NCBI RefSeq assembly: GCF_900451005.1
Contig: NZ_UGIB01000001.1
Coordinates: 1,302,001-1,366,000, forward strand
Source: Helicobacter fennelliae
GTDB lineage: Bacteria; Campylobacterota; Campylobacteria; Campylobacterales; Helicobacteraceae
Direction: 5' to 3'
DNA: 64,000 bases
In this document: piece by piece, positions 24,855 through 33,475 of the stretch
How the letters are laid out: each line of letters opens with the position of its first letter
Numbering within the stretch: the first letter of the stretch is position 1
The notes under the pieces: generated by a model
Told to the model about the DNA's origin: nothing
The model's database searches: none
Seen by the model: the letters and a program-made list of their open reading frames with translations, nothing else
Position numbers and translations under genes: made by a program

Positions 24855-27347
24855 ATGCATTTTCAACCCTATCCATTTGAGCGTCTTAATGCCCTAATTA
24901 AAGATATTTCTCCACAAAAAGATATTATAAAGCTCACCATTGGCGAGCCTCAATTTGAAACGCCTAATTTGATATGTCAAGCACTTCAAGATTCTGCAAA
25001 GCAGTTGCGCTATTATCCGCCTTCTTCTGGTGAGACTTATCTCAAAGACGCGATTTTGCGCTTTATTAAGCATCGCTACAATATTATGCTAGATTCTACT
25101 TTTATCATTCCAACTTTTGGGACAAGGGAGGTTTTGTTTAATCTTCCGCAGTTTTATCTTTCAAACATCACTTCGCCTCTTGTCGCTCACCCTAATCCTT
25201 TCTATCAAATCTATGAGGGAGCAGCACTTGCGAGTGGCGCAAAAACGATTTATATGAATCTCACGCAAGAAAATAAATTTAAACCCATGCTTACTCAAGA
25301 GCAGATGAAAATGGTAAATTTGGTGATTTTGAATTCACCAAATAACCCGACAGGAGTCGCACTTGACTTAGAAGAGCTCAAAATTTGGGTCAAAAACGCG
25401 CTTGAATTTGACTTTTTGCTTCTTTGTGATGAATGTTATAGCGAAATCTATCAAGATTCTCCACCCGCTGGAATCCTAGAGGCTTCTTATGCGATTGGCA
25501 ATACAGATTTTAAAAACATTATCGCGATTAATTCTATCTCAAAACGTTCAAGCGCGCCGGGGCTACGAAGTGGATTTGTCGCTGGAGATAGAGAGTTTTT
25601 GAAAAAATACGCCACATATAGAACATATGCTGGGCTTGCCATTCCATTTCCGTTGCAAAAAGCCGCAGCTGCTGGCTGGGAGGATACAAAAGAATGCGAG
25701 AAAATCCGCAGAATCTATGCTAAGAATCTCCAAATCGCCCAAGAGCTTTTTCCAAAGGCTCATATTGCCCCATATAGCTTTTATATGTGGCTTGAAGTCA
25801 GAGATGATTTAGATTTTTGTCAAAAGCTCTATCACCAAGAGGGCATTTTGGTTTTGCCGGGTCGGTTTTTGGGAAGAGAGGGCGTTGGGTGCGGATTTGT
25901 GCGTATAGCATTAGTTTATGAATCAGAAAAAATGAGATCCATTCTTTTGACTCTTCAAGCCTTTTATCAAAGCTATCAATCCGATACAAAAAACCGCGCC
26001 ATGATAGATTCTCTCTCTCCACTCTCACTCTCTCAAGCCAAAATCCATTTTATCGGCATTGGTGGGATTGGTATTTCAGGGCTTGCAAAATATCTTAAAG
26101 CACAAGGTGCGAGCATTAGCGGAAGTGATATTGCGCATTCGCCAACTACGCACTATCTGAAGTCTTTAGGTGTGCCAATTAGCATTCCTCACGCAAAAGA
26201 AGCGATCACAAATCAGGATATAGTAATCCACTCAGCAATCATAAAGCCCGATAATATCGAAATTCTGCAAGCCCAGCAAAAAAACATTCCTGTGCTATCA
26301 CGTACGCAAGCCTTGAAGCTTATTTTAGATTCTAAGCGCGTGTATAGCGTTTGTGGCGCGCATGGCAAATCAACAATTAGCGCAATGTTAAGCAGTATTT
26401 TTCCGCATTATGGCGCGATCATAGGAGCAGAGAGCAAGGAGTTTTTTTCAAATGTGCGTGAAGTGCAGAGTCAAAATATAGTCTTTGAAGCTGATGAATC
26501 TGATAAGAGTTTTTTAAATTCTAATCCATATTTTGCGATTGTTCCAAATGCAGAGCCAGAGCACATGGAGACATATAATCACAATTTAGAGGAGTTTTAT
26601 GCGGCGTATAAGCAGTTTTTATCAAGTGCAAAAAAAAGCTGCATTAATATTGATGATCCTTTTTTGAAGGACTTAGATATGGAGTGTATCCGCCTTGACC
26701 CCAAAAAAGACATCAAAAATATCAGCTATTTTCTTAAAAATGATGAGCCATATACATCATTTGAATTAAGAGATTTTGGTGGGTTTGAGGTTTGGGGTAT
26801 AGGCGAGCATACAGCTACAAATGCCTCTATGGCGATATTGAGTGCTTTAGATTCTATGGATGTAGAAAGCGTGCGCAATAATCTTTTGAATTTTTGCGGA
26901 ATCAAAAAACGTTTTGATATTTTACACAAAGAGCCTTTGACGATTATTGATGATTACGCTCATCACCCCACAGAGATCAAAGCCACAATCGCTTCATTGC
27001 AAATTTATGCTTCATTACGCAATATTGATGAGATCACAATGATTTGGCAGCCACATAAATATTCGCGCTTATTTGATAATCTTGAAGCATTTCAGCATTG
27101 TTTTGGTAAGCCAGAAAGGTTTAAGCTCATCATTCTTCCTGTGTGGGCTGCGGGTGAAGATGCGGTAGAAGTGGATTTTGCGACACTTTTTAAGCATTAT
27201 AATCCGTTGCTTGCTACAAGATTGCAGCGCGTAGGTAATATCCTTGAAGTCTATAAAAACGAGAATCTAGTTCAACGGATTGAGAGTGGTATTGCTATTG
27301 GGTTTGGGGCAGGGGATATTACCTATCAGCTTCGAGGGATAAAATAA
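24855..27347 (+). CDS. murC: Fusion: class I/II PLP aminotransferase + UDP-N-acetylmuramate-L-alanine ligase (MurC)
   Basis: One uninterrupted frame of 830 residues. Residues 1 to about 380 are a fold-type I aminotransferase, with [22 protein letters not shown] and the PLP Lys in [15 protein letters not shown] (about residue 230). The rest is a complete Mur[16 protein letters not shown] at the start, P-loop GAHGKST (about 501-507), [18 protein letters not shown] and [10 protein letters not shown] at the end. H. pylori has the two as neighbouring genes (HP0624, HP0623). Here no stop separates them; the Met at 26001 has no clear ribosome site. Start 24855 is chosen for GAGG 8 bp upstream. The aminotransferase substrate (aspartate or diaminopimelate route) is not decided. 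Confidence 0.88.
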   Translation: MHFQPYPFERLNALIKDISPQKDIIKLTIGEPQFETPNLICQALQDSAKQLRYYPPSSGETYLKDAILRFIKHRYNIMLDSTFIIPTFGTREVLFNLPQFYLSNITSPLVAHPNPFYQIYEGAALASGAKTIYMNLTQENKFKPMLTQEQMKMVNLVILNSPNNPTGVALDLEELKIWVKNALEFDFLLLCDECYSEIYQDSPPAGILEASYAIGNTDFKNIIAINSISKRSSAPGLRSGFVAGDREFLKKYATYRTYAGLAIPFPLQKAAAAGWEDTKECEKIRRIYAKNLQIAQELFPKAHIAPYSFYMWLEVRDDLDFCQKLYHQEGILVLPGRFLGREGVGCGFVRIALVYESEKMRSILLTLQAFYQSYQSDTKNRAMIDSLSPLSLSQAKIHFIGIGGIGISGLAKYLKAQGASISGSDIAHSPTTHYLKSLGVPISIPHAKEAITNQDIVIHSAIIKPDNIEILQAQQKNIPVLSRTQALKLILDSKRVYSVCGAHGKSTISAMLSSIFPHYGAIIGAESKEFFSNVREVQSQNIVFEADESDKSFLNSNPYFAIVPNAEPEHMETYNHNLEEFYAAYKQFLSSAKKSCINIDDPFLKDLDMECIRLDPKKDIKNISYFLKNDEPYTSFELRDFGGFEVWGIGEHTATNASMAILSALDSMDVESVRNNLLNFCGIKKRFDILHKEPLTIIDDYAHHPTEIKATIASLQIYASLRNIDEITMIWQPHKYSRLFDNLEAFQHCFGKPERFKLIILPVWAAGEDAVEVDFATLFKHYNPLLATRLQRVGNILEVYKNENLVQRIESGIAIGFGAGDITYQLRGIK

Positions 27348-27757
27348 TGCTTGAACTCATCTCAATCACTGGAATCTTTCTGCTTCTTGGAGCATTTATC
27401 TTTGTGATACTCCATAATCTCTCTATTGCTAAGATAAAAAAAATTTTTATCGGAGGAGTGCTGTATATATGCCTTTTTGCAATGATGTTTTATATTTACA
27501 AGCAAAACAACACACAAAGCACAACTGCTTTTTTGCAAAAGGCTTTTTTGGAGGGGCAGACACTTGATTGTGAGGGATTTTTGGTGAATCAAACAGACTT
27601 TAATTTTATTAATCAAACCTATATGTTAATTGGCAAGCCAAATACCCCAACAAGCAATATTATGATTTCACTTGACAAATGCAAAATCGTAGTGCCAGAT
27701 ATAAATCCAGATCAGACGATTAATGGGCATACGCTTGAGGAATTGCAAAGAGATTAA
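27347..27757 (+). CDS. Small membrane protein downstream of murC
   Basis: A 136-residue protein with two N-terminal membrane helices (about residues 5-25 and 34-51), then a polar periplasmic or cytosolic part with GQTLDCEGFLVNQTDFNFINQTYMLIG and two Cys. Its ATG overlaps the murC stop (TAATG), so it is translationally coupled. H. pylori has a similar-sized gene after murC. No function is known to me. hemD follows after 21 bp. Confidence 0.8.
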   Translation: MLELISITGIFLLLGAFIFVILHNLSIAKIKKIFIGGVLYICLFAMMFYIYKQNNTQSTTAFLQKAFLEGQTLDCEGFLVNQTDFNFINQTYMLIGKPNTPTSNIMISLDKCKIVVPDINPDQTINGHTLEELQRD

Positions 27758-27778
27758 AGATAAAATAAGGAGGCAGGT

Positions 27779-28486
27779 TTGCGCCAAATATATTTGATTA
27801 ATTCAAAAGCCATTGCGGGAGTAGATGATGTGGAGACACTACTTGTCAATCATATCCAATACTATCCGATAAAAAAATCTCTCCTTGATGCTCATATCTC
27901 GCCTATTACGCCACAAAAGCAAATCGACTCGCTTATTTTCACCTCAAAGCATGCTATTTATGCGCTCGTGCAAGATATAGAAAAGCACCCTGAGATGAAA
28001 AGTTTTTTTGAGATTCCAAGCTTTGTGATTAGCAAGCCAAGCGCGCAAACATTGCAAAAAAATGGCTTTCATGTGGAATTTATCGGGCGGGATTCTCATG
28101 GTGATGGATTCTCAAGCGAGATTATACCACTTCTTGCGCATCGCAAGCCACTTTATTTTAGAGCCAAAAAAATCATCTCAGGGCTTGATGAGCGATTGTT
28201 GGAAGCTAAGATTCCGCTTAAGCAAATTGTCGCTTATGAAAATAAAACGCTCTCTTTAGATCTAGCCTATAAGCCAAAACCACGATCAGTGATTATTTTT
28301 ACGGCACCGAGCAATTATCATTCTTTTGTGCAGAATTTTGGCTGGGACGGAAGCTACATTGCGATTGCAATTGGGATCACAACTTTTGGGGTATTTCATC
28401 GCGAAGTCGAGGGCTATATCAGCCCCGAGCAGACGATTCAGAGTTGCATAGAATTTGCTAGGGATATTATAAGTAAGTATCCATAG
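27779..28486 (+). CDS. hemD: Uroporphyrinogen-III synthase
   Basis: Cyclises hydroxymethylbilane to uroporphyrinogen III in heme synthesis. The family is weakly conserved. The 235-residue product has the two-domain pattern: SLIFTSKHAIYALV in domain one, then ISKPSAQTLQKNGF, LYFRAKK, and IIFTAPSNYHSFVQNFG, with AIGITTFGVF typical of the C-terminal part (IAIGxxTA). Start is TTG 27779 with a strong AAGGAGG upstream. No other heme gene is present in the window. Confidence 0.85.
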   Translation: MRQIYLINSKAIAGVDDVETLLVNHIQYYPIKKSLLDAHISPITPQKQIDSLIFTSKHAIYALVQDIEKHPEMKSFFEIPSFVISKPSAQTLQKNGFHVEFIGRDSHGDGFSSEIIPLLAHRKPLYFRAKKIISGLDERLLEAKIPLKQIVAYENKTLSLDLAYKPKPRSVIIFTAPSNYHSFVQNFGWDGSYIAIAIGITTFGVFHREVEGYISPEQTIQSCIEFARDIISKYP

Positions 28487-28584
28487 ATTCTAATTTATCT
28501 CTTTTCTTGATTTTTTTATTTCTGGATTACAATGCTTACGCTTAAGAATGATGAAGTTGTTTCTGATTTAGATTCTGGTTTGAC

Positions 28585-28820
28585 TAGATTGCCACGACTT
28601 CCTAGCGGAAGTCTCGCAATGACAACTCGTTTTCTGGATTCTTCAGTCGTGCATACGCACTCCTTCAGAATGACAATTAAAAGATTCTATATTGTAATGT
28701 TTGCGTTAAGAATGACAAAATGACAACTTTAGATTCTAGATTGCTTCGTCCTGTCGTTCTCACGATGACAGGGCGGATTTGTCATTGTGAGCAAGGTTTA
28801 TCCTTGCGTGGCAATCCATA
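28585..28820. repeat. Intergenic REP/MITE-like palindromic repeat cluster D
   Basis: Fills most of the 385-bp gap between hemD and metQ. It begins gattgccacgacttcc and gaagtctcgcaatgac (28588-28623). A second type follows (ggattcttcagtcgtgc to ctccttcagaatgac, 28635-28674). Then come gattgcttcgtcctgtcg and cattgtgagcaagg, tgcgtggcaatcca (to 28820). Each part is an imperfect hairpin. No gene is visible. Confidence 0.8.
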
Positions 28821-28871
28821 GAATCCACTTTTAGATTTATAGAATCTAGAATCTAAAAAGCAAAAAGATTC

Positions 28872-29639
28872 TCAAAATCCAGGGATAACTTCGCCTTTGT
28901 AGGTGTCTTGGATAAATTGTTTGACTTCTTGGCTTTGGAGCGCGTTTTTGAGCTTGATAATCTCTGCTTTGTTTTCATCTCCTAAGCGCACCGCCAAAAT
29001 ATTCACATAAGGCGAGCGAGAATCCTCCAAAATAAGCGCATCTTTTGTCTTAAGCCTTATTTGCATAGCATAATTGCCATTGATGATAGCAAGATCTACA
29101 TCTTGAAGAGTCTTTGTCAAAAGTGCCGCTTCAATGGGTTTGATTTTAAGATTCTTGGGGTTTTGGATAATGTCAAATTCTGTGGCATTGAGATTATTTG
29201 GGTTTTTGAGCGTGATTAAGCCATTATTATGAAGCAAAATAAGCGCTCTTCCACCATTTGTCGCATCAGAGGGGATAGCGATTGTTGCGCCATTTGGAAG
29301 CGCATTGATAGATTTTATTTTTGTAGAATACCCACCTATTGGCTCGATATGGATTTGAGCGATAGAGATAAGATTTAGCTTTCTGTCTTTGTTGATTTTG
29401 TCAAGAAACGGCTTGTGCTGCATAAAATTTGCGTCAATATCTTTATTGGCTAATGCGAGGTTTGGCGTTACATAATCTGTAAATTCGACAATTTTAAGCT
29501 CTATTCCTTCTTTTTGAAGGGTTGGGATAATGCTTTTGAGAATCTGTGCGTGCGGGATAGGTGTCGCACCGATTTTGAGCTCTTGAGCGTTGGCAAAAAA
29601 GCCAAACAAAAACAATATAAGAGATAATATCTTTTTCAT
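28872..29639 (-). CDS. metQ: MetQ/NlpA-family substrate-binding protein 1
   Basis: Periplasmic binding protein for a methionine-type ABC importer. The 255-residue product has a signal peptide (about 1-18, FFANAQE) with no lipobox Cys, so it is probably soluble rather than a lipoprotein, unlike most MetQ. The family pattern is clear: LKIGATPIPHAQIL, HKPFLDKINKDR, GATIAIPSDATNGGRALILL, and ADLAIINGNYA-like VDLAIINGNYAMQ. It shares long identical stretches with the next gene. Last gene of the metN-metI-metQ-metQ unit. Confidence 0.88.
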   Translation of the reverse strand: MKKILSLILFLFGFFANAQELKIGATPIPHAQILKSIIPTLQKEGIELKIVEFTDYVTPNLALANKDIDANFMQHKPFLDKINKDRKLNLISIAQIHIEPIGGYSTKIKSINALPNGATIAIPSDATNGGRALILLHNNGLITLKNPNNLNATEFDIIQNPKNLKIKPIEAALLTKTLQDVDLAIINGNYAMQIRLKTKDALILEDSRSPYVNILAVRLGDENKAEIIKLKNALQSQEVKQFIQDTYKGEVIPGF

Positions 29640-29765
29640 CTTCTCTCCTTTGGTTGATTGTTTTGATGTGGTTTTGATTCTTGTGTAAATCTTTGCACAA
29701 ATTCTTGCTTTTTCTTGCCTTTAGATTTGGCTTAGATTAAGCTTGAATTTGGCTTGATTTTAAGT

Positions 29766-30569
29766 TTATTTTGCGCCACTTGCACCCACAGGCAGAATCT
29801 CACCATTATATTTTTTGAGGATAAAATCCGCGACTTCTTTGCTTAATAAAACCTCTTTGAGTTTTTGTATATCTTGGCTATTGTGGTTATCAGGTCGCGC
29901 TGCAAGGACATTGGTATAGACAGATTTTTCATTTTCGTGGAAAAATGATTTCTTCACGCTCATTTTTGCTTGCAAGGCATAATTTGCATTAATCACAGCT
30001 GCATCAACGCCTTCTAAAACCCGTGGAAGTGTCGCTGCATCGACTGTTTTAAACACGAAATTTTTGGGGTTTTTGATAATGTCAGATTCTTTAGAATCTA
30101 AATTATTTGGATCTTTGAGTGTGATTACACCATTATCATGAAGCAAAATCAACGCTCTTGAATAATTTGTAGGATCGTTTGGTATAGCGATAGTTGCGCC
30201 ATTTGGGATAGATTCTAGTGAGCTGTATTTTTTGGAGTAGAATCCAAGAGGCACGACATAAATTGGCGCGATAGAGATAAGATTTAGCTTTCTGTCTTTG
30301 TTGATTTTGTCAAGAAACGGCTTGTGTTGGTGCATAGTCGCATCAAGTGTTTTGTCGTTGAGTGCGATGTCTGGCGTGATGTAGTCTGTGAAGCTTTGCA
30401 CAGTCATATTGACACCTTGCTTTGCAAGAAGTGGTTTTGCAAATTCTAAAATCTCAGCAGCAGGCACAGGAGTGGCTCCGACTTTGATATTTCCAGCATA
30501 CGCGACACTCATAAGGCTTCCTAGTCCTAAAAGTAGGCTTACAATTTTGTTTTTGTAGTTTGTTTTCAT
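29766..30569 (-). CDS. metQ: MetQ/NlpA-family substrate-binding protein 2
   Basis: Close paralogue of the gene at 28872, of 267 residues. It has a signal peptide (cut near AYA-GNIKVG) and again no lipobox Cys. Conserved parts are VGATPVPAAEILE, LDKINKDRKLNLISIAP and GATIAIPNDPTNYSRALILLHDNG. A tandem duplication is likely: the DNA repeats the segment coding DKINKDRKLNLISIA nearly base for base. The two may bind L- and D-methionine or related amino acids; sequence does not tell. Gap to metI is about 125 bp. Confidence 0.88.
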   Translation of the reverse strand: MKTNYKNKIVSLLLGLGSLMSVAYAGNIKVGATPVPAAEILEFAKPLLAKQGVNMTVQSFTDYITPDIALNDKTLDATMHQHKPFLDKINKDRKLNLISIAPIYVVPLGFYSKKYSSLESIPNGATIAIPNDPTNYSRALILLHDNGVITLKDPNNLDSKESDIIKNPKNFVFKTVDAATLPRVLEGVDAAVINANYALQAKMSVKKSFFHENEKSVYTNVLAARPDNHNSQDIQKLKEVLLSKEVADFILKKYNGEILPVGASGAK

Positions 30570-30693
30570 ATTTTTCCTTTTTTGTAATGTTTAAGGCATT
30601 GAGAATCTAGTTTGTTTTTAGATTCTCGGACTTTTTTGGATTTTTAAATGCTTTAGATTCTAGATTATTTAGATTCTGTGTTGCCTCCTTGTG

Positions 30694-31941
30694 TTATCGG
30701 TTTTTGCGTAGATTTGCCACAAGGCGATCACCGATACTTTGCACCCATTGCACAAGCACAATGATAACAATCACAGAGCTTAATAATATATCGCTCTCAT
30801 AGCTTTGGAATCCTAATCGTATCGCCACATCTCCAAGTCCGCCAGCACCCACTGCTCCAGCCATCGCAGAATACCCAATAAGCCCAATGATAGTGATTAT
30901 AATCGCATTTGTAATGCCGGGCATACTCTCAGCAATCATCATTTTGATGATTTCAAATTTTGTCGCACCCATGCTTGTTGTCGCTTCAATTAGCCCTTTA
31001 TCGACTTCTTCAAACGCGCCTTCAAATAATCTAGCGATAAATGGAATCGCAGCAATTCCAAGCGGAACAATCGCAGCAGTAGGTCCTATCATCGTCCCGA
31101 CAATAAGACGCGAGAGTGGCAAAAGCAAAATGATAAGAATGATAAATGGAAAAGAGCGCACGATATTGACACTCCACCCAAGCACGACATTAAACCAAGG
31201 CGCAGAGATGATTTTGCCTTTTTTGGTGATACTAAGGGCAATCCCTAGCGGTAGCCCGAAAAACACCGCAAAAATAATAGCAATCGCTACCATATAAATC
31301 GTATCATAAGTGGCTTGAGAGATGATAGAGTAATTTCTATATAGCGATTGTGTGAGGTTTTGGGCTATATCATGAGCTAGCATTTCTTGAATCTGTGTTT
31401 GTGCTTGAAGTTGCGCAGAATCAAGTGCAGATTTACTCGTAGAATCAAGCGCAGATGCAGATGTTGCAGACATAGATGCAGACATCAATGAATGTATGTG
31501 CCCATAGAGATTATCTGCATTAAAAGAAAGAATATTGATTATCTCCTCATCAAACAAAGCCTTTATTTCTAGCGTTTGTAATATATCTTGTAATTCTTGT
31601 GGGCTTTTAAGATTCCAAATAGAGCGGATAAAGTCTTGGAGTGTTTGTGAAAAATGATGTGAATAAATTTGATTATTAGCATAATGGCTTGCTATCTTGT
31701 GTAAAAGATTCTCAAATATCGCATCATAAGCCATCGCACCTTTTTCTAGTGCTTCACTAATGCTTAAAGAATGTGGCGCATTATTTGCAGAGTCAGAATC
31801 TTGCTGTGTGTGCTGTGGTACCAAAAACGTAGAGACTTTGGCTATATCACGCAAAAGAGGCGCGATAATGAGTATCGCCAAAAACACTCCCCCAAAAATA
31901 AGCAAAAAATGACGCAATATAGAATTAAGTTTGTTTTTCAT
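30694..31941 (-). CDS. metI: MetI-type ABC permease with 200-residue N-terminal extension
   Basis: Membrane subunit of the MetNIQ importer. The core, from about residue 205, is normal: five helices with the EAA-type loop EATTSMGATKFEIIKMMIAES and GAVGAGGLGDVAIR. MetI is usually about 215-220 residues, but here it is 415. The added part has one membrane helix (about 12-33) and some 165 mostly helical polar residues, likely periplasmic, between that helix and the core. An Ala/Ser repeat lies at about 153-175 (SMSATSASALDSTSKSALDS). It overlaps metN by 4 bp (ATGA). Confidence 0.9.
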   Translation of the reverse strand: MKNKLNSILRHFLLIFGGVFLAILIIAPLLRDIAKVSTFLVPQHTQQDSDSANNAPHSLSISEALEKGAMAYDAIFENLLHKIASHYANNQIYSHHFSQTLQDFIRSIWNLKSPQELQDILQTLEIKALFDEEIINILSFNADNLYGHIHSLMSASMSATSASALDSTSKSALDSAQLQAQTQIQEMLAHDIAQNLTQSLYRNYSIISQATYDTIYMVAIAIIFAVFFGLPLGIALSITKKGKIISAPWFNVVLGWSVNIVRSFPFIILIILLLPLSRLIVGTMIGPTAAIVPLGIAAIPFIARLFEGAFEEVDKGLIEATTSMGATKFEIIKMMIAESMPGITNAIIITIIGLIGYSAMAGAVGAGGLGDVAIRLGFQSYESDILLSSVIVIIVLVQWVQSIGDRLVANLRKNR

Positions 31942-33017
31942 GCTTTTTCTCCTTGTTTTTTTGCTTGTTTTTCCTCTTGTTTTTCTTTTGGATTCTCCCC
32001 TGCTTGATTGCTTGAAGTCCCGCTATAAGCAAGTGGTTCGACAAGAAGTTGTTTAGATTCTAGGTATTGTATGGCTTTTTGATTGAGCGCAGTATCATCG
32101 CCAAATTCTACAAAAAGATGACCGATTTTAGTCGTTGAGAGAGGCTCGATATTGCCAGCCAAAATATTCACATCAACGCCAAATTTTTTGACAATTTCAG
32201 AAATGATTGGCTCATTGATATGCTCGCCTACAAATGAAATTTTGTAAGCATTTGGGTTATTAACACTCAAAACTTCCTCAGAAGAGATAGCTGGCAGATA
32301 TGAGATAAGCTCTTTTGTAACTTGATGTTTGGGCTTGGCAAAGATATGCTCGACATTTCCGCGTTCCACAATCTCTCCATTACTCATCACGCAGGCTTTA
32401 TTGCAAATATCGCGCACAACTTCGATTTGATGAGTGATAAGCACAATAGTAAGCCCTAAATTTGCTTGGATAGTTTTTAATAAATCAAGAATAGATTTTG
32501 TTGTTTTTGTATCAAGCGCGCTTGTCGCCTCATCGCAGAGTAAAATATTTGGGTGATTTGCCAATGCTCTAGCGATAGCTACGCGTTGCTTTTGCCCGCC
32601 ACTAAGCTGACTTGGATAAAATGATGCTTTTTCTTTGAGCCCCACAATCTCTAAAAGCTCATACACACGCGCTTTTATATCTTGCGTTTTCCAGCCGGCA
32701 ATTTCAAGCGCAAAAGCGACATTTCCAAATACATTTCGAGAAGAGAGGAGGTTAAAATGCTGAAAAATCATACCGATTTTTTGTCGCTCTTTTTGGAGTT
32801 TGCGCGTAGAGAGATTAAGGATATTGACACCATTTATAAATACTTCTCCTGTCGTTGGAGATTCTAAGCGATTGATAAGGCGGATAAGGGTGGATTTCCC
32901 AGCTCCAGAATAGCCGATAATCCCCATAATATCGCCTTTTTGAATGGTGAGATTAAGGGGTTTTATTGCTTGGAATCCATTTGGATAGATTTTGGTGATA
33001 TTTTTTAGTTCTATCAT
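31938..33017 (-). CDS. metN: MetN-type ABC transporter ATPase
   Basis: ATP-binding subunit for methionine-type uptake, 359 residues. Walker A is GYSGAGKSTL, the Q loop has GMIFQHFN, the signature is QLSGGQKQR, and Walker B is ILLCDEATSALD. A C-terminal NIL (ACT-like) domain at about 255-335 normally senses methionine and inhibits transport. The tail is Lys/Gln/Glu-rich. I chose ATG 33017, since AAGGA lies 7 bp upstream; a longer frame upstream has no support. First gene of the unit; the promoter and operator-like site lie just upstream. Confidence 0.94.
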   Translation of the reverse strand: MIELKNITKIYPNGFQAIKPLNLTIQKGDIMGIIGYSGAGKSTLIRLINRLESPTTGEVFINGVNILNLSTRKLQKERQKIGMIFQHFNLLSSRNVFGNVAFALEIAGWKTQDIKARVYELLEIVGLKEKASFYPSQLSGGQKQRVAIARALANHPNILLCDEATSALDTKTTKSILDLLKTIQANLGLTIVLITHQIEVVRDICNKACVMSNGEIVERGNVEHIFAKPKHQVTKELISYLPAISSEEVLSVNNPNAYKISFVGEHINEPIISEIVKKFGVDVNILAGNIEPLSTTKIGHLFVEFGDDTALNQKAIQYLESKQLLVEPLAYSGTSSNQAGENPKEKQEEKQAKKQGEKA

Positions 33018-33060
33018 TGCTAAATCCTTATTGCATACAATCCTTGTATTAAAATTTGGC

Positions 33061-33066
33061 ATTCTA
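33061..33066 (-). promoter_or_regulatory. Probable -10 box for the met transporter unit
   Basis: On the - strand the box reads TAGAAT preceded by GTGC, about 45 bp upstream of the metN ATG. The operator-like 17-mer (33082-33098) is centred about 26 bp further upstream, so it would overlap the -35 region. Confidence 0.5.
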
Positions 33067-33081
33067 GCACAAAAAAATAAC

Positions 33082-33098
33082 AAACACAATATGTATTT
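33082..33098. promoter_or_regulatory. Operator-like 17-mer upstream of metN
   Basis: AAACACAATATGTATTT. It differs by one base from the reverse complement of 38530-38546 and by two bases from 38498-38514. The shared form is AAACAC-N5-GTGTTT or a near version, a dyad typical of a dimeric repressor site. It is placed over the likely -35 of metN. Confidence 0.6.
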
Positions 33099-33108
33099 GT
33101 AAATTTAT

Positions 33109-33126
33109 GTATTTTATTAAATACAA
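33109..33126. promoter_or_regulatory. Inverted repeat between small ORF and metN
   Basis: Perfect 7-bp arms, TGTATTT and AAATACA, around TATT. It lies 8 bp after the stop of the small ORF at 33134 and 10 bp upstream of the operator-like site. It could end transcription of the upstream unit, though no good T run follows. It could also be a further binding half-site, since the arms share ATGTATTT with the operator. Confidence 0.4.
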
Positions 33127-33133
33127 TTTTAAT

Positions 33134-33403
33134 TTATTTTTTTTTAAACTCGCTATTTGGCGCTGCATACCAAATAAGTATATTTGTAAGCTCAGTTATA
33201 TGTGTAGCAAATGCAAAAATATGCCTAAATGACTCAACTACTCTCCAAATATTACCACCTTTATAATATGGAAGTAAATTATATAATGCTCTATAATTCA
33301 CACTCCAAGTATTGCTTGCTTTTGAATAGCCAAACACATAATAATAACTCTTGTTTGCTATTGATTTTTGTATTTCATCTTTGTCTAATTTGATAAGTTT
33401 TAT
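33134..33403 (-). CDS. Small unknown protein with unclear start
   Basis: I do not recognise it. The frame from 33403 gives 89 residues with normal protein-like composition, including VFGYSKASNTWSVNYRALY and HIFAFATHITELTNILIWYA, ending FKKK. A strong ribosome site, AAGGAG, sits at the right distance (about 6 bp) before an ATA codon at 33403, but there is no ATG, GTG or TTG at that place. The first usual start in frame is GTG at 33337, which has no ribosome site. So either ATA is used, or the start has been lost by mutation. It follows the MHS transporter by about 70 bp on the same strand. Confidence 0.5.
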   Translation of the reverse strand: MKLIKLDKDEIQKSIANKSYYYVFGYSKASNTWSVNYRALYNLLPYYKGGNIWRVVESFRHIFAFATHITELTNILIWYAAPNSEFKKK

Positions 33404-33475
33404 TTTTTGCTCCTTGATTTGAAATTGATTTGAAATAATTGCAACAATAGATTCTGCATAAAGCAGAATCTAAAA

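Noticed and set aside
26001-26003. Separate start for murC at the inner Met
   Set aside because: No ribosome site is visible before it and there is no stop after the aminotransferase. Kept as one fused gene, with doubt noted.
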